From Bradyrhizobium sp. Y36 (GTDB lineage Bacteria > Pseudomonadota > Alphaproteobacteria > Rhizobiales > Xanthobacteraceae), in assembly GCF_002531575.1 (NCBI RefSeq), contig NZ_NWTI01000016.1:62001-126000 (forward strand): a stretch of DNA of 64,000 bases, written 5' to 3'. The notes below the pieces were generated by a model, which was given only the letters and a program-made list of their open reading frames with translations, did no database searches and had not been told where the DNA came from. The position numbers and the translations under genes were made by a program. This document shows, one piece after another, positions 1-11,650 of this stretch (positions are counted from its first letter, which is position 1; every line of letters starts with the position of its first letter).

Positions 1-148
1 TGTCGATGAAATGATGATGGCCCTTGTGGCTGCCCTCACCGCTGTCCTTCTTGGTCAGCTTGATGCGGTTGCCCTCGACCTTGTCGACGGTGCCGACATG
101 AACGCCGTCCGCGCCGATGACTTCCATATGCTCTGCGATATTTTGCAT
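1..148 (-). CDS. DUF2171-type small protein, 3' end outside window
   Basis: The first 49 residues are visible, starting at the ATG whose first base is 148; the frame is open to the window edge. A GGAG Shine-Dalgarno lies 9 bases upstream of the ATG. The protein begins MQNIAEHMEVIGADG and continues with GTVDKVEGNRIKLTK and a His-rich stretch (HKGHHHFID). This is the pattern of DUF2171 proteins, PRC-barrel-like small cytoplasmic proteins of unknown function common in Rhizobiales. No function is assigned. The C-terminus cannot be judged. Confidence 0.7.
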   Translation of the reverse strand, partial: MQNIAEHMEVIGADGVHVGTVDKVEGNRIKLTKKDSGEGSHKGHHHFID

Positions 149-307
149 GGGGTTTCTCCAGTTGACCCTTCATAACGTGGAGAGCGCGCTTTCGTTCGAA
201 TGAAGCGCTCGCTTCAGCCGTCGCGCTTGACGCAGGACGCGCCGCATGCTTTGCGCAATCAAAGATTGCACTCGATCATCCTCCTCCTGCCTTCGCGGCG
301 ACCGCTC

Positions 308-961
308 ATGACGAAGCCCCGTATTTCTCTCTTTCTGGTCCTTTCGCTCGTCAGCGGTGGCATCGCACGTGCTGAAACGGATTTTGAACAGCGAGTGAGG
401 CAGAGCCACGAGAAAAATCCTGGCTCCAGTCTCGTGTTCATGCATGCACGCCTGATCGAGGAGAGTTCGCGCGCGACAATCTGTCAGCAAATCTGGGTCG
501 ACCTGCTCTCCGACACGGAAAAGAAATTCTCCGTCAAGGTCCAGGACACACCGACATTGTTCGGTCGCGTCCTCAGCGGCGCGACTTACGGAGGAGCCAT
601 TATGCTGCCGGCGGGCAAATATGCCGTGCAATCTGTAAGCTGCGAAGGTGCCGCGGGCACCAAGCTCTTGGGGGAGTTCGCGCGATTTCGGGTTGGCTCG
701 GATGAGATTTTAAATGTCGGGTGCATCTTTATCGACTTTACCCGCGGCTCATTCAAGCTTGTGGGTAAGATGACCTTTACCGGCCGTACCAGTGTGGAAG
801 ATATGGGCGAGCAGGCCAAGGCCTCCCTCGCGGAGCGCTCGCCTGTCATTTTCCCGAAGGCGGTGAAGCGCTACATGATATCGAATCCGGCAACATCCGG
901 AAATGCCTCAAGCGGAGAATCCGCTAAATCAGCGGCGCCTGCGCCGAGGCGTGGTGATTGA
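308..961 (+). CDS. Secreted hypothetical protein
   Basis: A 217-residue protein that I do not recognise. I chose the ATG at 308 rather than the upstream one at 200 because it gives a clean signal peptide: MTKPR, a hydrophobic core (ISLFLVLSLVSGGIA), then cleavage after ARA, with mature ETDFEQ. The mature part has two cysteine-containing beta-rich stretches (ATICQQIWVDL, VQSVSCEG) and the segment LPAGKYAVQSVSCEG, which resembles a beta-sandwich edge. The tail is low-complexity Ala/Ser/Pro. The 3' end overlaps the convergent SnoaL-like gene by 38 bp. Probably periplasmic; function unknown. Confidence 0.65.
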   Translation: MTKPRISLFLVLSLVSGGIARAETDFEQRVRQSHEKNPGSSLVFMHARLIEESSRATICQQIWVDLLSDTEKKFSVKVQDTPTLFGRVLSGATYGGAIMLPAGKYAVQSVSCEGAAGTKLLGEFARFRVGSDEILNVGCIFIDFTRGSFKLVGKMTFTGRTSVEDMGEQAKASLAERSPVIFPKAVKRYMISNPATSGNASSGESAKSAAPAPRRGD

Positions 962-1310
962 CGATCTTCCAGTCGCCGTCCTCGCGGATGATGACCCAGC
1001 TCATCTTGACGATGAGATCGTCCCGCTCGCCGGCGAGGTCGAACGAGATGGTCGCGGCCATGTTGATCAGGTCAGGGCCAGCCTGCGCTGCATTCACATC
1101 GGAGAATACGGCGCTCGGCTTGCGCCAGCGCGGCAGGCCGTCGAAGTAATCGGAAACGCCGTCCCTGCCCCGATAGAGTTTCGGGTTGGAGCCGAAGAAG
1201 AACGCGTTCTTCGAATACAACGATGAGAGCGCGGCCGCATCGAGCGTCGCGAAGCCGGCGCACCATTTCTCGATGATGACGGAAACGATGGCGTCGGCTT
1301 CGTTGCTCAT
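924..1310 (-). CDS. SnoaL-like / NTF2-fold protein (SgcJ/EcaC-like)
   Basis: A 128-residue cytoplasmic protein of the NTF2-like superfamily. The start MSNEADAIVSVIIEKWCAGF gives the usual first helix; the frame upstream of it is Arg/Ser-rich and non-coding in character. Typical landmarks are a second-helix region with LDAAALSSLYSKNAFFFGSN, then YRGRDGVSDYFDGL, and a terminal strand WVIIREDGDWKIVNHHASA, which is the signature of SgcJ/EcaC and DUF4440-type members. These often act as small-molecule-binding or isomerase-like proteins; the substrate cannot be read here. It ends convergently with the secreted protein on the other strand. Confidence 0.75.
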   Translation of the reverse strand: MSNEADAIVSVIIEKWCAGFATLDAAALSSLYSKNAFFFGSNPKLYRGRDGVSDYFDGLPRWRKPSAVFSDVNAAQAGPDLINMAATISFDLAGERDDLIVKMSWVIIREDGDWKIVNHHASAQAPLI

Positions 1311-1317
1311 GTGCGCA

Positions 1318-2994
<1,677 letters not shown>

Positions 2995-3160
2995 TACGAA
3001 AATCCTGTCGGGAAATCAGCGGTCCTTCTGCCAAATTCGCTCGGCTGAGCCAAGAGGTTAGGCACGGGCTTAAGCGAGGTCTGGCGGTCCGCTGATGGGC
3101 TTTAGTTATGCTGCGGTCCTGTTATATACCACCGCCTCCAATGCATAGGCCCTGCCAAGA

Positions 3161-4588
3161 ATGACCGATTCCGTCGTCACCCGCTTCGCCCCCTCGCCGA
3201 CCGGCTTCCTCCATATCGGGGGCGCCCGCACGGCGCTGTTCAACTGGCTCTATGCGAAGAAGCATGGCGGCAAGATGCTGCTCCGGATCGAGGATACCGA
3301 CCGGGAGCGCTCCACCGAGGCGGCGATCGGCGCCATCCTCGACGGGCTGAAATGGCTCGAGCTCGGCTGGGATGGCGACGTCATCTACCAGTTCGCCCGC
3401 GCCGCGCGCCATCGCGAGGTCGCCGAGCAGTTGCTGGCCGACGGCAAGGCCTATCGCTGTTACGCCACCGCAGAGGAGCTCGCCGCGATGCGCGAGAAGG
3501 CGCGCGCAGAAGGGCGCACCCGCCTCTATGACGGCCTATGGCGCGACCGCGATCCCGCAACCGCCCCGGCCGATGTGAAGCCGACCATCCGCCTGCGCGC
3601 GCCGCAGACCGCCGAGACCGTGATCGAGGACCAGGTCCAGGGCCGCGTTGTCTGGCAGAACGAGAACCTCGACGACCTCGTCCTGCTGCGCGGCGATGGC
3701 AACCCGACCTACATGCTCGCTGTGGTGGTCGACGACCACGATATGGGCGTCACCCATGTCATCCGCGGTGACGATCATTTGATCAACGCGGCCCGCCAGA
3801 AGCAGATCTACGATGCGATGGGCTGGACCCTGCCGAGCATGTCTCACATCCCGCTGATCCACGGTCCGGACGGCTCCAAGCTGTCGAAGCGCCACGGCGC
3901 GCTCGGTGTCGATGCCTACCGCGCCATGGGATACCTCCCCGCCGCGCTACGCAACTACCTCGTCCGGCTCGGCTGGAGCCATGGCGACCAGGAGATCTTC
4001 TCGACCGAGGAGATGATCGCAGCCTTCGACCTCGCCAGCGTCGGCCGCGCCGCCGCCCGCTTCGATTTCGCCAAGCTGGAAAACCTCAACGGCCACTACA
4101 TCCGCCACGCCGACGATCAATCGCTCGTGAAGATGTTCGAGGACGTGCTCGACCATGTCGTGCCCGCCCGCGACGGGATTAAGGCCAAGTTAAACGACAC
4201 CACCCGGGCACAGCTCGTCAAAGCCATGCCGGCGCTGAAAGAGCGCGCCAAGACGCTGCTCGAGCTGATCGACGGCGCCGATTTCATCTTCGCGGACCGG
4301 CCGCTGCAGCTCGACGCCAAGGCGCAAGCGCTGCTGACGGAAGAGAACCGCAAGCTGATCGGCCAGCTTCATTCCGCGCTGGAGAAAGTCGAGACGTGGA
4401 GCGGCGCCACCACCGAAGCTGCGCTGCGCGCTTTTGCCGAGGAAAACAGTCTCAAGCTCGGCGCTGTCGCCCAGCCCCTGCGGGCCGCGCTGACCGGACG
4501 GACCACGTCGCCTGGTATATTTGAGGTTTTGGACGTCCTGGGACGCCAGGAGAGCCTTGGGCGGCTTAAGGATCAGTCTACGACGTAA
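3161..4588 (+). CDS. gltX: Glutamyl-tRNA synthetase
   Basis: Class I synthetase of 475 residues charging tRNA-Glu. The N-terminus TRFAPSPTGFLHIGGART carries the HIGH-type motif (residues 18-21); the KLSKR motif is at 240-244, preceded by HGPDGS. The LLRIEDTDRERS segment is the standard GluRS glutamate and ATP pocket. The C-terminal alpha-helical region is the bacterial anticodon-binding cage. The frame is intact and the length normal. It is divergent from glnS and co-directional with gltA, which starts 146 bp downstream. Confidence 0.97.
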   Translation: MTDSVVTRFAPSPTGFLHIGGARTALFNWLYAKKHGGKMLLRIEDTDRERSTEAAIGAILDGLKWLELGWDGDVIYQFARAARHREVAEQLLADGKAYRCYATAEELAAMREKARAEGRTRLYDGLWRDRDPATAPADVKPTIRLRAPQTAETVIEDQVQGRVVWQNENLDDLVLLRGDGNPTYMLAVVVDDHDMGVTHVIRGDDHLINAARQKQIYDAMGWTLPSMSHIPLIHGPDGSKLSKRHGALGVDAYRAMGYLPAALRNYLVRLGWSHGDQEIFSTEEMIAAFDLASVGRAAARFDFAKLENLNGHYIRHADDQSLVKMFEDVLDHVVPARDGIKAKLNDTTRAQLVKAMPALKERAKTLLELIDGADFIFADRPLQLDAKAQALLTEENRKLIGQLHSALEKVETWSGATTEAALRAFAEENSLKLGAVAQPLRAALTGRTTSPGIFEVLDVLGRQESLGRLKDQSTT

Positions 4589-4734
4589 GTCGATCATGCG
4601 TGCGGCGATCTTGCAGCGCACACAGCAATAATATACCCATCTCCCCGTACATTCTGGAACTTCCGGCCTGCCCCCAATGATCTTCCGCGGGGCCTCCGGC
4701 ACCGGCCCGTTTCACCACACATCGGGGACCTACG

Positions 4735-6039
<1,305 letters not shown>

Positions 6040-6062
6040 GGTTTGAGCCGATACGGCTCTCG

Positions 6063-6097
6063 AAACGGCGCCATCGCAAGATGGCGCCGTTTTTGTT
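6063..6097 (+). terminator. Rho-independent terminator of gltA
   Basis: Starting 24 bases after the gltA stop is a perfect 12-bp stem (AAACGGCGCCAT / ATGGCGCCGTTT, 6063-6074 and 6081-6092) with a CGCAAG loop, followed by TTTTGTTTT. Stem, loop and U-tract are all present in the + direction. Confidence 0.93.
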
Positions 6098-6179
6098 TTA
6101 GGCCGAGACCAGTCGCGCCGCCGCTATCGACGTTGCTGCCACGCACAACAACAAGTCGGCGCATCACGCGGCCGAACGC

Positions 6180-6226
6180 TTGACAGCCGAAAGGCCCTGC
6201 GCGCATTCTTACACTAAGTAAGAATG
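6180..6226 (+). promoter_or_regulatory. Promoter -35 and 23-bp palindromic operator before the ROK gene
   Basis: A consensus TTGACA lies at 6180-6185. Eighteen bases later begins a perfect interrupted palindrome, CATTCTTAC-ACTAA-GTAAGAATG (6204-6226), covering the expected -10 region and transcription start. It also swallows the first in-frame ATG of the ROK gene (6224), which argues that translation starts at 6236 or 6242. The 9-bp arms fit a dimeric winged-helix repressor. I infer that the ROK protein binds here and controls itself and the downstream sugar ABC operon. Confidence 0.6.
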
Positions 6227-6241
6227 ACGACAGGGATGGAA

Positions 6242-7414
6242 ATGCCGGAGCAGCCGAGAAGTCGGCGGCAGACGCGCGCTGCCATTTTGACTCATCTGCT
6301 TCAGTCGGGCGGCTCGTTTCGCCCGCCTCTGGCCAAGGCCGTGCGGCTGTCGGAAGCGAGCCTGTCGCGCATCCTGTTCGACCTCAAATCCGAAGGCCTG
6401 ATCGAGGAGGTGCGGCGCCCTGCCCCTTACGTCGGCGGACCGACCGGCCTCGTGTCGCTCGATGGCTCGGTTGCGCTTGCGGCCTTCGAGCTGGCCGCAC
6501 AGCATCTCAGCGTCGGCGTCGGCAGCCTGGCGGGCGAGTTGCGCTACACCGAGCGGGTGCCGCTGCCGAAGATACCGACCGCCGAGACCGTCGGCCGCGT
6601 GTTTCGCGAGGCCATGACATTGCTGCGCGACTGGACGCGTCGCCGCCGGATCACGCTGTCCCAGATCGGCGTCTCCATTCCCGGCCTCGGCCGTCTCACC
6701 GTCTCGGCCAATCCGATCATCCCCTGTGACGTCCGGCGCATCAACGGCATGTTCGCCGAGATGTTCGCCGACGTGCCGCTCGAATTCACCAATTCGGTCG
6801 TCGCGCACGCCACGTTCCACCGCTCCCGCACGGAGAATTATCCGTTCAACGACGCCCATCTGTTCGTCCTGGTCAGCCAGGGTGTTGCCGGCACCTGGAT
6901 GGACGATCCCACCGAGGCCGACGCACTGCAGCCGGTCGAGCTCGGCCATATGGTGTTCGGCCCCGACGGGCCACGTTGCCGCTGCGGCCACCACGGCTGC
7001 GTCGAGGCATATACGTCGCTTCCCGCCGTGGCCGGGCTTCTCGGCGTTGCCGAAACCGAATTGCTCCGGCTCGGCAGCGACTGGGTGAACACGATCACGC
7101 TCACCTCGCGCGTGCGCCAGGAGCTGCGACGACGCCTGTTCCGGCTTGGCCTTGCCATCGGCAATACGCTGAACGTGAAGCCGTGCGGGGGTGTCGCGAT
7201 CAGCGGCTGGCCGTCGCTACTCGCCGACGACGATCGCAACGCCGTGGTCGAGGGCGTCGACGCGTGCCTGCTGGGCGGGCGCAAATTGGCGCAGGTGTCC
7301 CTCGCCTTCGTGCCGCCGTCGACCGGCAACGACCCGCAAGCCGCCCTCGCCTTCGCCGCCTTCTGTCTCGCCAGCCGAGGCGGCATGCCCGCGACATCGA
7401 CGGAGGCCGCCTGA
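6242..7414 (+). CDS. ROK-family transcriptional regulator of a sugar operon
   Basis: A 390-residue repressor-type ROK protein. The N-terminus has a winged helix-turn-helix (RAAILTHLLQSGGSFRPPLA... SEASLSRILFDLKSEGLIEE, about residues 10-60) and the remainder is an actin-like sugar-kinase fold. The ROK zinc site CRCGHHGCVE is present. I chose the ATG at 6242 because AGGG lies 6 bases upstream and because the ATG at 6224 is inside the operator palindrome; 6236 is an alternative. It is followed 59 bp later by a sugar-binding protein gene in the same direction, so the likely role is sugar-responsive control of that importer. The inducer cannot be read from sequence. Confidence 0.85.
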   Translation: MPEQPRSRRQTRAAILTHLLQSGGSFRPPLAKAVRLSEASLSRILFDLKSEGLIEEVRRPAPYVGGPTGLVSLDGSVALAAFELAAQHLSVGVGSLAGELRYTERVPLPKIPTAETVGRVFREAMTLLRDWTRRRRITLSQIGVSIPGLGRLTVSANPIIPCDVRRINGMFAEMFADVPLEFTNSVVAHATFHRSRTENYPFNDAHLFVLVSQGVAGTWMDDPTEADALQPVELGHMVFGPDGPRCRCGHHGCVEAYTSLPAVAGLLGVAETELLRLGSDWVNTITLTSRVRQELRRRLFRLGLAIGNTLNVKPCGGVAISGWPSLLADDDRNAVVEGVDACLLGGRKLAQVSLAFVPPSTGNDPQAALAFAAFCLASRGGMPATSTEAA

Positions 7415-7473
7415 CATGCGCTGAGCCTGAATGGTCCACACGCGCGAAAGACTTCACACCGGGAGGAACTGAA

Positions 7474-8760
7474 ATGCCGATCACGACAACAAGGCGTCGT
7501 CTGCTCGCTGGATCCGTTGCCACGCTCGCATTGCCGGCCTTTGCCCGCGCGCAAGGCGCCGTCAAGCCGCGCCTGACCGCCATCTCGCAATGGTCCGCGG
7601 GCAGCGATGGCGCAGCCATCACCGCGCTCGGCAAGAAGTTCGAGGAGAAGGGCGGCGTGTGGCAGCATTCGCCCGTCCCCGGCTTCACCACCGAGATGAT
7701 GAACAAGCTGCGCGCCCAGATCATGGCCGGCGATCCGCCGGCCTGCTCGCAGCTGAAGGGTCCCGAGATTGCAGCCTGGTCGAAGATTGCCCCGACCGTC
7801 GATCTCGACGCCGTGGTCGCTGCCGCCGGCTATGAGAAGGTCGTCGCACCGGACCTTGCGAAGCTGCACAAGCCGGGCGGCAAATGGATCGCATTGCCGC
7901 TGCAGATCTACAGCACCAACATGCTGTTCCTGTCCAAACGCGCGATGGACAAGGCCAAGGCCGACAAGATCCCCGTCACCTGGGCGGAGTTCAACGACCT
8001 CGCCGAAAAGATGAAATCGGGCGGCGTCGCCTTTCCCATCGCCAACGGCGGCACCCGTCCGGACGACGGGCAGAAATTCGAAGCTGCTCTCGCCGGCATC
8101 AGTCCGCTCGCCTATCGCGCGGCCATCATGAATCTCGAGAAGAAGGCCCTGGAAGGCCCCGAGATCAAGGCCGCGTTCGCGCAGGTGCGCAAGATCGCCG
8201 ATTGGATGGACCCCAATGTCGGCGCTCAGCACTTCTCGACCAATCTGAAGCGCTTCGTCGACGGCGACATGGGCATGATGATCATGGGCGGCTGGGCGCA
8301 GGGCGTGTTGCGCAATGCCGGTTTCAAGTTCGAGGACTTCACGATTGCCCCGGGCCCCAGCGACAACAGCAAGCCGGTGTTCCTGCTGAACGCCGACGCC
8401 TTCATCTTCTGGCAGCGCAAGGAGCCCGACCTGCAGGCCGGCCAGACGCTGATGGCCCAGCTCGTCATGGATCCGGCGATCCAGACCATGTATTCGCAGA
8501 TCACGGGATCGATCCCCGTGCGCACCGACGTCGATCTGTCCGGCGAAGGCTGGTCGGAGGGGCAACGGACGACCGCAGCGGCCCTTAAGAACGCCATCGC
8601 CAGCAACCAAGCCGTCCTCAGCATGGCCCATAACATGGCGCAGGAAAACGGCATGACCGCCGCGATGATCGACGTGATCACGGAGTACGTGAAGAACAAG
8701 ACGATCAAGCCCGAGCAGGCCGCCACCCGCCTCGCAGAGGCCGTCGAGGGCGCGCGTTGA
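7474..8760 (+). CDS. Sugar ABC transporter, periplasmic binding protein (family 1)
   Basis: A 428-residue extracellular solute-binding protein. The N-terminus is a Tat-like signal (TTTRRRLLAGSVATLALPAFARA), with cleavage after ARA predicted. The body matches CUT1-type sugar-binding proteins: a NKLRAQIMAGDPP segment, LPLQIYSTNMLF hinge region, and GGWAQGVL near the second lobe. GGGAGG lies just upstream of the ATG. It is the first transporter gene of the operon and is translationally coupled to the first permease. The ligand is probably an aldose, inferred from the xylose-dehydrogenase-like SDR at the end of the operon. Confidence 0.9.
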   Translation: MPITTTRRRLLAGSVATLALPAFARAQGAVKPRLTAISQWSAGSDGAAITALGKKFEEKGGVWQHSPVPGFTTEMMNKLRAQIMAGDPPACSQLKGPEIAAWSKIAPTVDLDAVVAAAGYEKVVAPDLAKLHKPGGKWIALPLQIYSTNMLFLSKRAMDKAKADKIPVTWAEFNDLAEKMKSGGVAFPIANGGTRPDDGQKFEAALAGISPLAYRAAIMNLEKKALEGPEIKAAFAQVRKIADWMDPNVGAQHFSTNLKRFVDGDMGMMIMGGWAQGVLRNAGFKFEDFTIAPGPSDNSKPVFLLNADAFIFWQRKEPDLQAGQTLMAQLVMDPAIQTMYSQITGSIPVRTDVDLSGEGWSEGQRTTAAALKNAIASNQAVLSMAHNMAQENGMTAAMIDVITEYVKNKTIKPEQAATRLAEAVEGAR

Positions 8761-9680
8761 GCAACACCGCTGCGATAAGGCCCGGCGGGCCGGCGCTTCC
8801 GGAATGGGTGCGCCGGCTGCCCGAATATCTGATGATCTGGGTGCCGCTGCTGCTGTCCGCAGCGCACCTCGTGTCGTTCTCGCTGTGGACGATCTGGATC
8901 TCGTTCACACCGTCGACGCTCATTCCCGTTACGGGCTGGGTGGGACTGCGCAACTACACGGCGGTCGCGGCATCGCGGAACTGGCAGATCGCCCTCGACA
9001 ATCTGCTGCTGTTCGGCTGTGCTTTCGTGGTGTTGAGCGCGGCGACCGGCCTGATCCTCGCGATCCTGCTCGATCAGCGCATTCGCGGCGAAAACGTGCT
9101 GCGATCGATCTTCCTCTATCCGCTCGCAGTGTCGTTCGTGGTCACCGGCACGGTCTGGAGCTGGCTGCTCAATCCTGGCCTCGGGATCCAGAAGCTGGTC
9201 CACGATCTTGGCTGGACCTCCTTCAGGTTCGACTGGCTGATCGACCGCGACATGGCGATCTGGACCATCGTCATCGCTGCGATCTGGCAATCCTCCGGCT
9301 TTGCCATGGCGCTCTTCCTTGCCGGCCTTCGCTCCGTCGACGCCGACATCATCAAGGCCGCACAGATCGACGGCGCCGGCCCGGTCCGCATCTACCGGCG
9401 CATCATTCTGCCGTCGCTGTGGCCGATCACCATCACCGTCGTCGTGATCCAGTTGCAGTTCGCGATTTCGACGTTCGACCTCGTCCGCGCCCTCACCAAT
9501 GGAGGTCCGGGAATCGCGACCCAGCTGCCGGCCCTGGTCGTCTACGACCTCATGTTCCAGCGCAGCCTGCTCGGCCGGGGCGCGGCGGCGGCGGTGCTGA
9601 TGCTGCTCATCCTTCTGGCGGTGCTGCTCCCGTATGCGGCCTGGCGGTATTTCCAGCGACGGCGGGCCGCCCATGCGTGA
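8757..9680 (+). CDS. Sugar ABC transporter permease (UgpA/MalF type)
   Basis: A 307-residue inner-membrane permease with about six hydrophobic segments. It starts at a TTG that overlaps the binding-protein stop codon (TTGA), with GAGGG placed as Shine-Dalgarno, so translation is coupled. The EAA loop, which docks on the ATPase, is visible as AAQIDGAGPVRIYRRIILP. The segment DLVRALTNGGPGIATQ is the usual C-terminal MalF-type loop. It pairs with the next gene to form the heterodimeric channel. Confidence 0.92.
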   Translation: MSNTAAIRPGGPALPEWVRRLPEYLMIWVPLLLSAAHLVSFSLWTIWISFTPSTLIPVTGWVGLRNYTAVAASRNWQIALDNLLLFGCAFVVLSAATGLILAILLDQRIRGENVLRSIFLYPLAVSFVVTGTVWSWLLNPGLGIQKLVHDLGWTSFRFDWLIDRDMAIWTIVIAAIWQSSGFAMALFLAGLRSVDADIIKAAQIDGAGPVRIYRRIILPSLWPITITVVVIQLQFAISTFDLVRALTNGGPGIATQLPALVVYDLMFQRSLLGRGAAAAVLMLLILLAVLLPYAAWRYFQRRRAAHA

Positions 9681-10530
9681 CCGTACCTTCGCCCCGCGCC
9701 GGATCTGGATCTATCTCGTCGTCTCGCTGATCGCCGCAGCCTGGCTCGCGCCGCTGATCGTCGTCGTTCTGAACTCGCTGCGGACCAACGAGGAGATCGC
9801 GCAGGGGTCGATGATCGGCTGGCCGCAGCACCTGGCCTGGAGCAACTACGCCGCCGCCTGGAGCGGCTTCTGCGTCGCCGAGACCTGCGCCGGCATCCGG
9901 CCGTACATGCTGAACTCCGCGCTGGTCACGATCCCCGCGACGATCTTCTCGACCATGCTTGGCGCGATCGCTGGCTACGCCGTGTCGCTGTGGCGCTTTC
10001 GCGGCGACACCTGGATCTACGGCATCGTCACGCTTGGCCTCTTCCTGCCCCAGCAGATGCGCCTTCTGCCCTGGACCATCGTGCTGCGGGATATCGGTCT
10101 CATCAACACGCTGGCCGGCCTCGTCTTGATCCACACCATCCAGGGGCTGTCCTTCACCACCCTGTTCTGCCGCAATTATTATGTCGCCATTCCCCACGAA
10201 TTGATCAGGGCCGCGCGGATCGACGGCGCCGGCTTCTTTCGCATCTTCTGGCGCATCATCCTGCCGCTGTCCGCGCCGATCCTGATCGTCACCGTGATCT
10301 GGCAGTTCACCCACATCTGGAACGAGTTTCTCTACGGCGTGACGTTCACGACCGGCCAGCAGCAACCCGTCACGGCGGCTCTCATCGCGCTCTCCGCCGC
10401 AGTCGCCGATATCCCGCAGCACGGCGTGCAGAGCGCCGCGGTGATCATCGCCGCGCTTCCCACGCTGTTGATCTACCTCCTCGGCGGCAAATACTTCGTG
10501 CGCGGCCTGACTGCCGGGGCCGTGAAATGA
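9673..10530 (+). CDS. Sugar ABC transporter permease (UgpE/MalG type)
   Basis: A 285-residue permease. The start at 9673 (MRDRTFAPRRIW) overlaps the upstream permease by 8 bp; a longer in-frame start at 9634 is less likely because it would run 47 bp into the preceding gene. Six membrane segments are apparent, and the EAA motif reads AARIDGAGFFRIFWRIILP. The C-terminus GGKYFVRGLTAGAVK is the typical MalG/UgpE ending. It is followed by the ATPase 10 bp downstream. Confidence 0.92.
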   Translation: MRDRTFAPRRIWIYLVVSLIAAAWLAPLIVVVLNSLRTNEEIAQGSMIGWPQHLAWSNYAAAWSGFCVAETCAGIRPYMLNSALVTIPATIFSTMLGAIAGYAVSLWRFRGDTWIYGIVTLGLFLPQQMRLLPWTIVLRDIGLINTLAGLVLIHTIQGLSFTTLFCRNYYVAIPHELIRAARIDGAGFFRIFWRIILPLSAPILIVTVIWQFTHIWNEFLYGVTFTTGQQQPVTAALIALSAAVADIPQHGVQSAAVIIAALPTLLIYLLGGKYFVRGLTAGAVK

Positions 10531-10540
10531 TGGAGACGTC

Positions 10541-11650
10541 ATGGCAGCCCTGAGCATTCGCGATCTGTCCAAGCGCTACGCCAATCTGGAGGTGCTGAAG
10601 GACATCGCCCTCGACATCGAGAGCGGCGAATTCACCGTGCTGGTCGGACCGTCCGGCTGCGGCAAGTCCACCCTGCTCAATATCGTCGCCGGGCTCGACC
10701 GCCCGAGCGCCGGGACGATCGAGATCGGCGGGCGTGTCGTCAACGATGTCGCGCCGAAAGACCGCGACATCGCCATGGTGTTCCAGTCCTACGCGCTTTA
10801 TCCGTCGATGACGGTGCGGCAGAACATCACCTTCGGCATGGAATGCCGTCACGTGCCCAAGACCGCGCAGGACGCTGCGGTCGCGAATGTCGCCAAACTG
10901 CTCCAGATCGAGCCCCTGCTCGGGCGCAAGCCGTCGCAGCTCTCCGGCGGCCAGCGCCAGCGTGTCGCGATGGGCCGCGCACTGGTGCGTGATCCCCTGC
11001 TCTTCCTGTTCGACGAGCCGCTCTCCAATCTCGACGCCAAGCTGCGCGTGGAGATGCGGATGGAGATCAAGCGGCTGCACCAGCGCATCGGCGCCACCAT
11101 CGTCTACGTCACCCACGACCAGATCGAGGCCATGACGATGGCGACGCGGATCGCGGTGATGCATCAGGGCCGCGTGCAGCAATTCGCCGACCCCGACACC
11201 GTGTACCGCTATCCCGCCAATCTGTTCGTCGCCCGCTTCATGGGCTCGCCGCCAATGAACACCATGCGGGGCCGGCTCGAGAGCGACAAGGACGGGCTGG
11301 TGGCCGTGATCGGCGCGGGCCGGCCGGACCAGATCCGCCTGCGCCTGAGAGACTATGACGGCGCGGCGCCCTTCGTCGGACGCGACGTCGTGGTCGGCAT
11401 CAGGCCGGAATGCATTGCCGAGGGCAGCCGCGCGTTTTCAGGAGAAGCGCCTGTCCTCGTCGAGGCGCCGGTGGACATGGTCGAGCCGACCGGTGCCGAG
11501 ACGATGGTGTCGCTGCGCCTTGGGGGCGAGCCGGCGATGGCGCGGATCTCGCCCGACATCCGTCCCTCGCCCGGCACATCCGCCTCCTTCGCGCTCGACA
11601 CTCGCCGCATTTGCCTGTTCGACCCCGAAACGGAGCGACTGATCGCATGA
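10541..11650 (+). CDS. Sugar ABC transporter ATP-binding protein (UgpC/MalK type)
   Basis: A 369-residue ATPase energising the importer from the cytoplasmic face. Walker A GPSGCGKST is at residues 36-44, the signature is LSGGQRQRVAMGRALV, and Walker B is FLFDEPLSNLDAKLR with the H-loop VTHDQ. A C-terminal TOBE/regulatory region (about 240-369) carries the VGIRPECI motif of MalK-like subunits. The stop overlaps the SDR start (ATGA). Confidence 0.95.
   Translation: MAALSIRDLSKRYANLEVLKDIALDIESGEFTVLVGPSGCGKSTLLNIVAGLDRPSAGTIEIGGRVVNDVAPKDRDIAMVFQSYALYPSMTVRQNITFGMECRHVPKTAQDAAVANVAKLLQIEPLLGRKPSQLSGGQRQRVAMGRALVRDPLLFLFDEPLSNLDAKLRVEMRMEIKRLHQRIGATIVYVTHDQIEAMTMATRIAVMHQGRVQQFADPDTVYRYPANLFVARFMGSPPMNTMRGRLESDKDGLVAVIGAGRPDQIRLRLRDYDGAAPFVGRDVVVGIRPECIAEGSRAFSGEAPVLVEAPVDMVEPTGAETMVSLRLGGEPAMARISPDIRPSPGTSASFALDTRRICLFDPETERLIA

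Noticed and set aside
8757..8759. TTG start codon of the first permease as a possible frameshift or mis-call
   Set aside because: The TTGA overlap with the preceding stop and a GAGGG site support genuine coupled translation from TTG.
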